Shown one piece after another: positions 11,627-22,705 of a stretch of 64,000 nucleotides of DNA (within the stretch, counting starts at the first letter, position 1; each line of letters begins with the position of its first letter). The stretch is from Zygnema cylindricum (taxonomy: Eukaryota; Streptophyta; Zygnematophyceae; Zygnematales; Zygnemataceae). The notes under the pieces were generated by a model. That model ran no database searches. It saw nothing but the letters and a program-made list of their open reading frames with translations, and had not been told where the DNA came from. Both the position numbers and the translations under genes were made by a program. Location: NCBI GenBank assembly GCA_037447655.1, contig JBBHKE010002632.1, positions 1 to 64,000 of the forward strand, in the 5' to 3' direction.

Positions 11627-12652
11627 TGTTGTAATTTATAAATATTTATTTCAGTAAATAGGGGTAAAAATAACTTAGGATATTTTCTTAGTAGTCTATT
11701 GTAATACTTACCTTTATTAGCGTTGTTGTAGCAAATAGTACAGTATAGTGTATCGTACTTTTGCTGAGGCATGTGTCAATGAAAGAACGTATGTTGGTTT
11801 TTCCGAGTAGCGCCGACAGTTTGCCACACGCATCACGCAGTTGACGATATGATTCACAAGATCGAACGAACGGGATCTAAACCGGGTATTCTGGAAATAA
11901 ATGGTACAGTTCGACAATACCATCATTGATTGAATTTGTTCCAACATACGCGATTCACTTGGGACCATAAGCGTGGTTCATGAAAGACCACAAGCGTGAT
12001 TTGCGTGGGACCACAAGTGACGAAGCACTCAGGTGTTTTGTTCTACACGACCACATTCGGCTAGACTTTAGCGATTATCGGTGACTATGAATTTGGAATT
12101 TTTTGTGTACAGTTGGAATGTTTTCTGTATGGTTCAATATCTGTAAATATTTGAATAACATTGGTTTGTATTTAAGTGTAATTAATAAGTGTTCCATTAA
12201 TTAGGTTTTTAGAAAATAATAATTAGGGTTTTTAAGGTACAATGACGTATAGGTAAGATGTTTTGTCATTAGTCGAGACAAAAATTGTAGTAACGGTTGC
12301 CAAAATTAGTGTAGATCAGTAGATACAAAGTGTGAGTATATAACTTAGGACTTAGCCAATTTTGTAGTATCCACTTTTGGGAATATGATTTTATGAGGGC
12401 AGTTTACAAATATCATATCTTATGGTTTACTAAGTCATTTGAGCTGCAATTTTGGGAATTGTCAGTTTACTGTATTTTCTATCACTGTGATATATTTGAG
12501 GTATATTGGATTTTTGAGTCATATTTTTTGTCAATTGAAAGTTGGCTGTTGAGTAGGTACTTTGATAGTTTATGTTGGTGTTCATGTCTACTTCCACTAC
12601 TACTGCTGGTTCTCCTCTTGCAACGGTGGTTGTAGAACAACAGGGTTGTGGG
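11627..12652 (+). repeat. 3' LTR of B1
   Basis: 1026 bp, starts TGTTGTAATTT and ends GAACAACA. It carries an intact ATG (12575) that starts M-S-T-S-T-T and reads through the LTR end into the flank up to 12835. This LTR pair and that of B2 share the terminal V-V-E-Q-Q coding end. Confidence 0.85.
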
Positions 12653-12654
12653 CC

Positions 12655-12668
12655 CATAACCTGTTGTT
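12655..12668 (-). promoter_or_regulatory. Primer-binding site of element G
   Basis: The minus strand reads GGTTATGGGCCCAC after G's LTR end. All 14 bases complement the recalled anticodon arm of plant initiator tRNA-Met. B1 inserted immediately beside it in the opposite direction, so B1's LTR end and G's LTR end face each other across this nearly palindromic site. Confidence 0.7.
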
Positions 12669-13622
12669 TTGTAGTAGTAAGGACACTACGAAAAGCAGGG
12701 ACAGTACCAGAAGCTGCAGGTCTCCCATCTACTTTAGCAGAAGTCATCCCAAGAGTACAAAACAAATGGCCTACATTGACCAGCTGCCTCTCTACACAAC
12801 AAGAGCCAATTAGACTCACAACACCGCTCAATTAGAGCTCACACTTAACACAACATACTAACATAGTTTCATACCTAAACTTTGATCAGTCACATAGTGA
12901 CATTCACAAAAAAATAGCCTTAAAGTCACTTTCCTTCAGTGAACTTGTACAAGTTGTATTTCAAAACGTCTAAGTCATAATTTATACAAGTAAGTCTAAC
13001 TTAACTACCTAACTACTAATAGGATCACTATAGAAACACTATCGTACTATCCGGTTTTACTAACTGGTACAATTAATCCTAAGTACAATTTTCTGTCGCG
13101 GATAACCCTGGTTTGTCCCTAAACTGTTCAACCTGAACGGTACTACTATAATTATTACGACATTATGTACCTGGTGATATATTACCACCGACTTTCTACT
13201 GCACCAATAAAATGTCTGTACGCCGACAATCGAATCTTCATGTGGTCTGTCCATCTAATCCGTGCTGATTTCTGTCCGTAGGATGTTTCAATTTAGTTCG
13301 TACGGATACCTTTTAGTGATTCGCTTTCTCCGTCTGACGCGTGGAATATTGTGACGCCGTTTTGACATACTAAAAGTGATACTACTTCGTCGCTGGTCAT
13401 CGCTACTCCAGCGACGAGATTATCTCATCGCTCTCTCATACTGATGGTCGAATGAGAGTCTATAAATTTCTAAAAACAGTACCCTACAAATGTATTTCAT
13501 GTATTTCTCGGTCTGATATTAAGGCAAGGATCTACATGTCTCAATTCAGACAGGATGGAGAATAGAATGGAGATTTGGGTATTTTCTATTGAGAGTACTA
13601 TTACTTCTTGTATAAATTAACA
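12669..13622 (-). repeat. 5' LTR of element G
   Basis: About 954 bp. On the minus strand it would start TGTTAATTTATACA at 13622 and end AAACAACA at 12669. It includes the ATG at 12745-12747, from which M-T-S-A-K-V-D runs about 26 codons to K-Q-Q and then through the primer site as V-M-G-P-Q-P. A 9-bp inverted repeat (CGTCGCTGG/CCAGCGACG) lies near 13388-13420. The start boundary is inferred by resemblance to the B1 LTR start; no second copy is present. Confidence 0.55.
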
Positions 13623-14988
13623 CAATTTCCATTAAGTGGCTCCAACTTTATGACAACCGAAAAATGTGACGTGATTCGGTACATTAAGCGTGTATTCGCA
13701 AAAATGAGTCAATAGTTGTTTTACCAATGCACAATCGCAAATTGGAAGTCTTCTTCACACACGTGCCAACGCTCACAAACGTCACTCATATAGTAACATT
13801 CATAAAGTACCATTATTTTTTCATAACTCTAAACAAGGTTCCTCCACTAATTAATCAATAATTTTTTTTTGTTCCTAAACCTTTTTCGCACAAACCACTT
13901 ATTTGTTCACTTTCTTTAATCATTTTGCAATTTAACTCTCGAGCAAGTATTTAGCAATATTTTAACAATATTTCAACGCGTTTCTGTCTTCATTCTGGCA
14001 TAACCTTTTTGTCATTCTCATTGTGCGTTGATTAGTGTTTTATTGACAAATGTTTTACAACAAATGGAACACACTTTACTTTTTGATGAAAATGGAAACT
14101 CTAAATAGGTGAAAACTCAAAAATTTATTGACCTCTTGATTGAAAACTTAAGTGTAAAAGACATTCACACTGAGTGTGGAGCCTCATTATAATATATATT
14201 TCAAGGATTTGATGTTTGAAATGGATATCTCAATCTTTCAACATCTCTAGTATGTGTAAAACAAATAGATTGCAAAAAAACAAGAGTATAGATACAAACT
14301 ACTTTGTCCAGTTGACTTCCTAGAGATCCCTGCGGTGATCCCAAGTTAACAATGGTAATTTCAGCCTACGCATTTAAGGTCATTCTTTAGATGGATGACT
14401 TGTAGCGTCATTTTAGAAGTCGAAAATATTATTCTCCAAATAATTTCCTCGAGGAAGAAAAGGTAAAATATGCAAATATGAAAAAACACAACTACATGAA
14501 GATGTTGTGTTTCAACCTCAAAACATAGCTTCTTCTAGAGTTTGTAGTTTAAGGTGAAATGAACTAATGTCGATATTTTTTCAACGATCATATTTAAAAA
14601 AGAGCCCAATGTTCAAATTACAATGTTGTTAACTTTTGTGTCACAAAAAGGTATTTCCAATACTTTATGATACAAAGAGGTGAATTCCACATTATTATTG
14701 TAAAATGAGCTTCTCAAACAATGATGTTGTTGCTTGGCTTTGGTCACATATTTCATCAGAACATACATCAGATTAAATAGGCTCCATACCTACATGGAAT
14801 GCCACACTTGATATTGTATAAAAAATTATATAACGTAGCATGAAATTCCATAAAATAGTATACTATATTTTTTTCACTTATTAATGAGAATAATATATTG
14901 GTTACACAGTGAAATTTTCAAACCCTTCAATGTTTGATAACTGATAATTATCAGTATTAGTTTTACCAAGATGAGTTTTAATCCAGTA
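13623..14988. other. AT-rich stretch, nothing recognised
   Basis: About 1.37 kb of AT-rich sequence with no long reading frame, no LTR end and no recognised repeat of the other families here. It may be decayed intergenic DNA. Confidence 0.5.
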
Positions 14989-15931
14989 CTCAAACTCTGA
15001 GGGCCTATAGCCTCCATAGGCCCTCACAATATGCAGCTTATACTAAGCCCCTACGATAACCCTGACCCCATTTGGTTTCACTAAGAGTAACAGCCACCCT
15101 AGAAGGCAACGACTCTGACGAGCCTCATCATTGTGAAGACAAGACTCCCTTGGGTCAATGGCAAAAAGAATCAAGCGATTTGCTCCCTTTAGCAGTATGT
15201 TATAGTTGGTCAAAGATGACTTTTATATTTTAAAGCTCTCTTAGAGAGAGGTACCTATATTTCTCTACATCCTCGTCTGCCTACTCACGGCTACATACTA
15301 TTTAACCCTTGTTCAGTAGCAACAATGTACAGTACAAGAAGGTACAGTGGCGGATGAACTTATTGTGTAGCCATTGTTCGATATGGCTTTCAAAAAGATG
15401 CATGAGAAATCAGAGCCATGGTTCCTCCTCCCATCTTCCTCGGCATCCAATAATGTAGCCCCATGTGGTATAACGTGATGCTATCTCCAAAGGCAGCCAA
15501 AAGCTCATTCCGAGAGGGGGCTACAACGATGACCGTCCATTCAATTAAATTTAAACTGTTCGGATTTGCATCTATGCATGAATTGTTTCACATACGCCTC
15601 TTCGTCAATTTGGTATGAAGTAGCCAATGTGTCATAATTCGAGTACGTATCAGAACTGATGATTGTATTGTTGCATGAACGACTTAATGGTTAAGGCGTC
15701 ACACTATATGAAATCCGTAGATGGCAAGTGCAAATTCGGTCCAGAGCAACATTTTGGAAAAATACCCTCTAATTGAGTTTACAACTTTGTGAAATAAGGA
15801 AACAACCATGGCGTGTCTTTGAGCCTCTCTCTCTCTCCCTTAAGAGTCTAACTAAAATAGAAAAGTGAACTATTAATAACCTCTTTTCAACAAAACCTAG
15901 AAAATATCAAAAGAAAACATTAATTTGTACA
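14989..15931 (-). repeat. 3' LTR of A3
   Basis: About 943 bp. The minus strand starts TGTACAAATTAATG directly after AAAAAAAGGGGAG. It contains the CTCTC/GAGAG inverted repeat (15236-15252) beside a TATA-like run and, on the plus strand, a tRNA-like segment (15681-15745). The end boundary near 14989 is approximate. Confidence 0.7.
15681..15745 (+). other. tRNA-like segment antisense in LTR A (A3)
   Basis: 'ttaatggttaaggc' followed about 35 bp later by 'gcaaattcggtcc' has the spacing of tRNA A and B boxes. The corresponding position in three other family A LTRs has a perfect GWTCRANNC B box. It lacks an evident acceptor stem, so it is not called a tRNA gene. Confidence 0.35.
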
Positions 15932-15974
15932 CTCCCCTTTTTTTCTAGTCACTTTGTTTTTTAAAACCATACTT

Positions 15975-17560
15975 TTTTCTGTAGAAGAATTAACTTAGGG
16001 GAAGGTATAGGTTTAGTCGTCGTGTCTCCTACCAAATCACTATCTGGTATGTACTCTAAACTTGTTATTTTGTTCTCTACCTTTTCTCTAACAAAACTTA
16101 GTCAAATATCCATATGTTTAGCTTTGAAGTGGTGTTTCAATTAGCATAAATAGCAATGGCCGCTTGATTATCACAAAAGTTTTTCTGCACATCACTCTTG
16201 AGATGAGCAAGCCCACCAAGGAACGACTTGATACACATCAATTCTTTTAAAGCTGAGCAAGAGGCCATATACTCAGCCTCCATGGTGGACTAAGGAATAA
16301 CCTTTTGCTGTTTGATGCTCTAACAACAAGCCCCTTCTCCCACATACAACACATCCAAAAGTACATCTTGTCATAACACCATCCCTATAACTGGCATCAC
16401 TCCAAGTGGTGATGTGTGTATTGTCCCCATCCAAATGTAACCATAGATCCCTAGTCCCTATCACATATCTAAGGACTCTCTTAGCTGCCTCCCAATTCCT
16501 TTTAGTGGGAACATTGGACTCCTACCCAATACTCCTAATGGTGCAACTAAATCTGGTCGAGTGCAATTCATAAAGTAGATTAAGCTGCCCATTACCTCTC
16601 TATAGGAGATAGTCTCCATGAATTTATACTCTTCAAGGCCTAATTCATCAACCAAAAACATAACTCCCTCTTCCAAACTCCCCTAACTTCTTTTCTTTAG
16701 TTCTTTTGGAGTGGTACAACTATTAGCTTTGTCCATCTGAAACTTTTCGAGCATATTCCATATGGCCTCTTTTTGAGTTAATTTGAATATTCTCCAATCT
16801 TTGTCTCTTTCTACTTGAATTCTCAAAATGTATCTTGCCTCCCGCATATCATTCATTTCAAATCTACCTTTTAGATCCGTTTTTTGTTTATTGATTTTAT
16901 TCATAGACTTACTCAATACAAGCAAATTATCAACGTAAATGGCAATAAAGGTGATACATTACTTATTTTCAAACAAGTAAGTAGAGTGATCCGAATTGAT
17001 CTGAATGTATCCCAGAGCGGTAAGAAACTCATCAAGCTTTTTGTTCCACTACCGGGGCATGTGTTTTAGGCCATAGAGAGACTAGATCAATCAATATACC
17101 TTGCTCTCCTCTCATTGCTCCTTGAATCATTTTGGTTGTCGTATGAAGATCTCCTCTTCTAGCTCCCCATGCAAACAAATTGTCTTGATGTCCATCTTGT
17201 GCTCCTCAATGTCTTCCGCTGTTGCCAAATTGAGAAGGATACGGATTGAGGGAAATCTGACAACTAGAGCAAATGTTTCCTCATAGTCAATTCCTTCTTT
17301 TTGGGTGAACCCTTTGGCCACTAACTAAGCCTTATAGCCCACAATGGAGTAATCTTGGTTGAGTTATAGTTTGAACACCCACTAACACCCTATTGGCTTT
17401 TGGTTAGGTGGGCATTCCACTAGCTCCTAAGTGTCGAGTGCCATAATTGAGGCCATCTCCTCATTAATGGTTGTCTTCCATCAGTTTCTCTACAAACAGT
17501 TCATTGCCTCTATATAAGTTTGAGGTTCATCTTCATGGGAGAGTCTGGTTACCTTATTAT
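15975..17560 (-). pseudogene. A3 reverse transcriptase and RNase H remnant
   Basis: RNase H at 15975-16464 shows W-S-D-A-S-Y and the cysteine/glycine-rich block that follows. RT at 16465-17560 has S-L-I-Y-F-M-N-C, Y-V-D-N in place of Y-V-D-D (about 16930), R-F-P-S-I-R-I-L-L and A-K-G-F-T-Q-K-E-G. Loss of the second catalytic Asp and several stops make it inactive. Confidence 0.8.
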
Positions 17561-17716
17561 TAACTTGTTTTACTTCCACCCTTTTGCTGCTCTCGTTCAT
17601 CCCTCAAAATATTCCACTGAAATAGATGGTTGTCCCTCTCCGTTGGTTATGGTTCAATCTCTGCCACATCTTCCACTTCTGGTTGGTTTGTTACTTGAGA
17701 TTCCACTACTAGTTCT

Positions 17717-18645
17717 TGTAAATGTGTGACCTTCATTGGTCCACATAATGTCCAGCTTATATAAAGCCTCTAGGATAATATTTACACTTTTGACTTTGGC
17801 AATGAATAAGTGCCACCCTGGTACGTAAAAAGCTTAAATGAGTACCCGTCTTTGTAGCCTAAACTCCCTTGAGTTTGCAGCAAAAATAATTGCTCACCCG
17901 GGTATTTAGTTATGGCTTGCTAAAGATGGCCTATAAATACAGAAGCACTCTGGGAGAGAGGCGGCTAACTTGATTTTTTATTGTAAGTCCTAAGCTCCCT
18001 CTCTAAATCTACTACTAGTGTACCCTAATAAATCAAATGACTATAAGGTACAAGAAGGTAGAGGTACCACAGTACTTATTGTACAACCATAGTACGACAT
18101 GGTTGCTTGGCTAACACTTTTGAGTTCTTGAGTCATATTTTCCCCATCCGTAATATCCCCTATCCAACCATTTTGCGCCACGTATCATCCGCCGACATTT
18201 GTTTGCAAAATGCCAAATGTCCACTTTGGAATTTTGGCTCCTCTGCGAGTCGTCGATCGCGAACGACATTTGATTTCGTTCGTTGAAAATTAAATGTCGT
18301 TTTGTATGGTACAGTATTTTGTGCGGTACTGTATGTTTCATGTTCATTTTGTTTCGTATGTCGTCACATCACCATTCAAATAATTATCACATACATTGTA
18401 TGTAAAGCTTCATAACTTTTTAGATAAGGCAAATGGCTACGCCATACCACAAATATCTGGAGGTTGCAGGATAAATTCTTTTTGTTGTCATGGCTATCAT
18501 TTGCACGGGCTTTGACTTATGCCTACCTATCTGCATGAGACACCCATTCGCTGCCTGCCAGTTCTCACTGACTACGACTAATATGAGAACTATAGAATAA
18601 TCATAGACCAAAAAAGATAGAATATAAAATACCCATTTTACAATA
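17717..18645 (-). repeat. 3' LTR of A4
   Basis: About 929 bp on the minus strand, starting TATTGTAAAATGGG next to a purine tract (AAATAAAGGGAG) and ending with the family A terminal block at 17717. It has the CACTCTGGGAGAGAG inverted repeat near 17956 with a TATA-like 'cctataaata' beside it. Confidence 0.75.
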
Positions 18646-19397
18646 CTCCCTTTATTTTCTAGTCTATATTTTGCTTCAGTCCACACTTCTCCCTACAAAA
18701 TATCAATTTCGGGGAAGTAACCTGCTTAGTCATCACATCTGCTACCATTTCTCCATCCGGTCTATATTCCAAACTAATTATTTTATTCTCAACCTTCTAT
18801 TTAACAAAGCTCAACCGAATGTCCATATGCTTTGCTTTAAATTGATACTTAGGATTTGATGCAATCAAAATGGTGGCTTGATTATCACAAAACATATTTT
18901 GCACTCCACTTTTTATATATCAAAGTTCTTGAAGCAAAGATTTCACTCACATTAATTCTTTCGTAGCCGAACAAGAGGCCATATACTCAGCCTCCATGGT
19001 GGATTGAACAATCATCTTTTTTTGCTTACTACTCCAAGAGCAAGCCCCATTCCCAAAATATAGCACATACCTTAAAGTACACCTCCTCATTAGAGCACCC
19101 AATTCCCAACATACAACACATACCTTGAAGGACACATCCTCATCGAAGCATCCATATAACTGGCATCATTCTAGGTGGTGATGTCAGTATTATCCCCTCC
19201 CAAATGCAACAATAGAAATGGTTCATTTCAAGTATCGCATGACCTTTTGGCGCTTCTCATTTTTTCTTCCTAGGATCATTCAGACTCCTACTTTGTACCC
19301 CCACAACTGATGCTATATCATGACCAGTACAGTTTATAAAATAATTAAAACTAGCGACAACCTATCTGGATGGAATTGTATGCATAAACTCGTTTTA
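18646..19397 (-). pseudogene. A4 RNase H and RT end remnant
   Basis: RNase H block S-T-M-E-A-E-Y-M-A at about 18985-19015 and R-Y-V-L-Y-F-G-N-G upstream. The RT end shows Y-F-I-N-C-T near 19330. Frameshifts are frequent, and a small internal duplication of 'aaccccattcccaa...catacctt' type sequence lies at 19040-19130. The 19284-19397 part is repeated at 22706-22819. Confidence 0.7.
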
Positions 19398-20695
19398 TGT
19401 TGTCCTTGGCCTATTTCAGCCATGGATTACTCACGGAAGACACCTTCAAAGTACCTCAAAACAGCTGTGTTTCAGACACCACAGATTACTCCATGATAAC
19501 AAAAAACTGCTGAAACAGCACCGGTATGCAGTATATCATAAACACTGTAACCTCTCAAAGTAATAGCCAAATGCACCAAGGCATCTAAAAGATATAAGCT
19601 GCAGAGTTTCCCAAAAACATCTGAAAGCTTACCAAACTAACCAGGTAGACTCCTCACAAAATTCTATAGAAACAGCAGAAAAGGCTGAAACTACATAAAC
19701 AAATATTTTCTAGGTCATTAAAGATCTCCACAAATTTTCATACAAAGACATCAATCAGGATGATCACACCATCAGGTTAAAGTTGTTGAAAAACAGTCTG
19801 CCATTACTTTGATGAGCTCAATTCTGATGATAAAGTTAACAAAGTCCTACAAGTTTATACTCACAAAGTTTATCTACTAAGCCCTACACAAATAAAATAG
19901 CTACACGTGTAATTAATTACTGTACTCAAATAAAGACAATGTACATCAACGGTACATCTACTATACCGGATGTACGTCCAAACCCTAATAATGACTTTTA
20001 TCTAATTTCACAATTGCAACACTAAAAAATATTTCACTGCATACAAATTAATGTTGTTTCAGATATTTAAAAATAGGAGCCGTACATAAATTGTGTCACT
20101 TGCTTAGTCACCAATTTGCTAATCCATCTAAGTGTCCGTACAAGTCAGCTCCGAATTCGCGGATCGCTGTTAGATGTAAAGTAAATCTTCCCCGTGGACG
20201 ACACGCGTCCAAATCACTATCCCAATATGGTCCAATTTTGAATCGAGTCCGTCGACTCGATTTGTATCCGCAGTTCATTCCTTGTCGTGTATTGTAGCAT
20301 AGTTCATATACGTCCAGCCGAGTGTTGCTGTGCGGTACGAAACACTTGAGTGCGTACGGCATGTTTTGTCACTTGTGGTCCCATGTGAATCGCGTCCGTT
20401 GACATGATTCGAATCAACGTTCTATACTGATTTTGTACATTACATTTTCCCGATGTCCCGTCCAAACTTCGTCTTTCCGATTTTGCGAATTTGCTCGTTT
20501 GATTTTCGACCCGTGTATGTGAGTGTCGACGCCATTCTAGAATACCTGCAAAGTCCTCATATGCCGACGCGTGTCCATGTAGAAGTATGGTACACTCTTT
20601 AATCCTTAGACTAGTGTAACACTATTAGGGGTCAGTACTGAAGTGTTTACACCAAAAATATTATAAGTACTAATCCCTCTCTCATTGACCCATTT
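19284..20695. repeat. 1.41-kb direct repeat, copy 1
   Basis: Nearly identical to 22706-24117 (offset 3422). By eye I find only about two differences, for example ctgaaag versus ctgagag. It holds the end of A4 RT plus most of an LTR of family D. Reading frames inside it that look conserved are identical only because the copies are. Confidence 0.95.
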
Positions 20696-20725
20696 ACTGA
20701 GTACAAAAATTTTCTAATCAAAACA
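19398..20725 (-). repeat. 3' LTR of D
   Basis: 1328 bp. The minus strand starts TGTTTTGATTAG and ends 'aaggacaaca'. It contains GTAC-rich U3 sequence and an ATG shortly before its end (ATGGCTGAAATA), which starts the gag frame in the 5' copy. Confidence 0.85.
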
Positions 20726-20740
20726 CTCCCCTAAAGCTTT
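20726..20740 (-). promoter_or_regulatory. Polypurine tract of D
   Basis: The minus strand reads AAAGCTTTAGGGGAG next to the LTR start, identical to the tract of element C. Confidence 0.75.
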
Positions 20741-21420
20741 AGACTCAGTATTGCATTAAGTCTACAGAGCTGTCAACTGTAATTTAGGTACATCGTGAAG
20801 CAAGGACTTAGAAAAAATTATATGTTCGGAAATTCCCTCTCAAAACCTTTGTTACTAAAGCATCCAAAACTTTACAAAAACAACACTCCTCCTAAGTTTT
20901 GGATGTGTTATTTTTAAGCATATACATAGTATTAGATCTAGTATTTGTTCAATTTCATACTCAATTTTCCTCCGTTTAAACAAGTAATATTTCCATTGAG
21001 GTTAGGTTTTCACCTCAAATAGTTTTGTTCTTTTTTGTTGTCCTTTGGGTTGGTTTTCTCAGCTGATGTTTGTGATTGATCTTTTTTTTTTTTCTTGGAT
21101 CTGCTCATAACGTGTGTTTTCAAAGTTGCCTCCCATTATACGTAAAGTGGTTACTAACTTTTGGTTTTCATTAGTTTACCACTCCCATGAGTTATTATCA
21201 AAAGTTTTAATTTTGTTTTATTGCATGATGACACTTTATCTTTCTCCTTTCTATTTGTGTTGACTTGAACCAATCCACCATTTTCTCTCATCCTTTCTCC
21301 TCCTTACTCTGGTTCTATCATCTTCTCTCTGTCTTTCTTTCAGTTTGATTTCAGTTCAGTTTGTTGTATATCTAGAATATTCTATCAATTTGAAGTGTTC
21401 AATTTCTTTACTCCATATCT
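20741..21420 (-). other. D internal non-coding stretch
   Basis: Between the RNase H-like tail (to about 20800) and the end of gag I see no reading frame. It contains T-rich runs (21085-21100) and is where pol would be expected in a complete copia element. Confidence 0.5.
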
Positions 21421-22614
21421 TCAAGAATCCCTTGTAAGTAATTTCACCAATCTATCACAAGAGAGAGTCACAAAAACAAAATCTTTTTCACTCTCTTCTT
21501 TCTCCACACTATCTTTCGTGACCACACTATTTTCAATTTCTTCCACTTTCATTTTTGGATGCCCTTCACTTCCTTCAACTTCTGCTATTTCAGTAACCCC
21601 TTCTTTTTGTAAGTTTGTGTCACTCACCAATCTGTCATCGAAAACATTATCAGTAGACAAAACCTTTCCTGTTACTTCATCCTCCACTCCATATTTTTTG
21701 GGTGCAAATCTCCCTTTTCCTTCCTTTTTTACCATACTTTGAAAATCATAAACACTCGGCAAGTAAACATATTTGTGGACCAAAGGTGTAGGCCTTTTGT
21801 CATCGGTTGAAGCTTGTCCCTCACTCATGAAAGCACTTGGTTCCCTTCTTGTTGAGGGTATAACTCTATTGTTGTCCCATCCATCTCTGAAAATTCTTGT
21901 AACACATGCACTTTTATATGATGGACATACCCTGAAGGTATGCCCTAAATCATTACAGTAAAAACAATTTTTAGGTCTATTTTCGCTATTACTTCTAATT
22001 TTCTGAAAAGAAGACTTAGAGACCTCCATATTTCCTTCAAAAAACGTTTTCAAATCTTCTTCATCTAAAATAATTCTTCTTGCTACAGTAAAGTTCCATT
22101 CTGTTATCAACTAAAGTTAATTTATCTAATGCACTCTTATATTCTTTGGGAAGGCTTCTCATTAACAAGAGAGCTTGTTGAGCATTTATAAAGTTTCCTC
22201 CTACCAATTCATTTTCTACAAAGAATACTTCTAGGTCAAGAAAGTGTTTCTCGATACTACCTCCTACATTCTTATATTCAACTATTTTTGTAACACTACT
22301 AAGCGAATGATATACTGAAGTCTTTGCATACGTACAATCTAAGCACTTCCATAATTCAGCTGCATTCTTAAACTTAGGAATGACATTACCAGTTTCTTTA
22401 TTAAGGAGTTCTTGATAATCCTTAGACACTCACGGTTATTCTTTTCCCATCCACTTGATGTTTCGGTTGAAGTTCCATCCACCACATCCTTTAGCTCCGC
22501 CATTTCGAAGTAGCTCTCGAGCACACTCTTCCACTAGTAATAGTTAGATCCCTCAAATATAGGTAGCCATGGGTATGGACCCATAACTTGTTGTCCTTTG
22601 CATATTTCAGCCAT
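21421..22614 (-). pseudogene. D gag with long acidic tail
   Basis: Starts at the ATG (22612-22614) inside the LTR and reads M-A-E-I-C-K-G-Q-Q-V-M-G-P, so the primer site is translated. Then follow F-E-G-S-N-Y-Y (next codon a stop, where W-K follows) and a UBN2-type gag body with two frame changes (about 22430 and 22100). An intact zinc knuckle C-F-Y-C-N-D-L-G-H-T-F-R-V-C lies at about 21915-21960. After it an open tail of roughly 170 residues, rich in Glu, Lys and Val, continues to 21421. I do not recognise the tail. Confidence 0.75.
22577..22588 (-). promoter_or_regulatory. Primer-binding site of D
   Basis: The minus strand reads AGTTATGGGTCC directly after the LTR-terminal CA, complementary to the initiator tRNA-Met anticodon arm apart from two positions. 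Confidence 0.55.
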
Positions 22615-22705
22615 GGATTACTCACGGAAGACACCCACAGACTACCTCAAAACAACTATGTTTCAGACAACACAGATTACTCCACAATAACAAAAAACAC
22701 AGATT
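22589..22705 (-). repeat. Truncated 5' LTR of D
   Basis: Only the last 117 bp of the LTR (minus strand) remain. It then joins A4 RT sequence at 22706 through the shared word 'cagattactcc', which marks the duplication breakpoint. Confidence 0.75.

Larger units (their letters stand above)
6380..12652 (+). mobile_element. Copia element B1, complete but decayed
   Basis: Plus-strand LTR retrotransposon of 6273 bp with two LTRs (6380-7394 and 11627-12652), a primer site, gag, protease, integrase, RT, RNase H and a purine tract. Flanks AGGTT (6375-6379) and GGGTT (12653-12657) form a 5-bp target duplication with one mismatch. It lies antisense inside element G, only a few bases from G's primer site. 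Stops, frameshifts and diverged LTRs show an old insertion. Confidence 0.9.
14989..17716 (-). mobile_element. Copia element A3, 3' part
   Basis: Minus-strand family A element with its 3' LTR (14989-15931), a purine tract (15932 onward), RNase H, RT and part of the integrase-RT linker. The 5' part is missing: at 17716/17717 it abuts another LTR of family A. Confidence 0.8.
19398..22705 (-). mobile_element. Gag-only LTR element D
   Basis: Minus strand: 3' LTR 19398-20725, purine tract 20726-20740, short non-coding stretch, gag 21421-22614, primer site 22577-22588, and a truncated 5' LTR from 22589. The internal part is about 1.86 kb, with no protease, integrase or RT; only a short C-terminal RNase H-like tail (D-V-P-K-L-Q) precedes the purine tract. 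This resembles TR-GAG type non-autonomous elements. It is inserted in A4 RT; left flank TTTTA and, beyond the duplicated LTR, TTTTC. Confidence 0.7.

Noticed and set aside
12636-12690. Head-to-head LTR ends as a product of self-primed reverse transcription
   Set aside because: Element G internal sequence resumes at 6379 and a AGGTT/GGGTT target duplication flanks B1, so an ordinary insertion beside G's primer site explains it.
14280-14350. Possible small RNA or SINE fragment in the AT-rich spacer
   Set aside because: Only a short GC-richer stretch; no A/B box pair, stem or second copy found.
15681-15745. Functional tRNA gene
   Set aside because: No acceptor or anticodon stem could be drawn, and the segment is a shared part of LTR A.
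20091-20362. Reading frames perfectly conserved between 20 kb and 23.5 kb
   Set aside because: The DNA copies are almost identical, so frame conservation carries no coding signal; both lie in an LTR.
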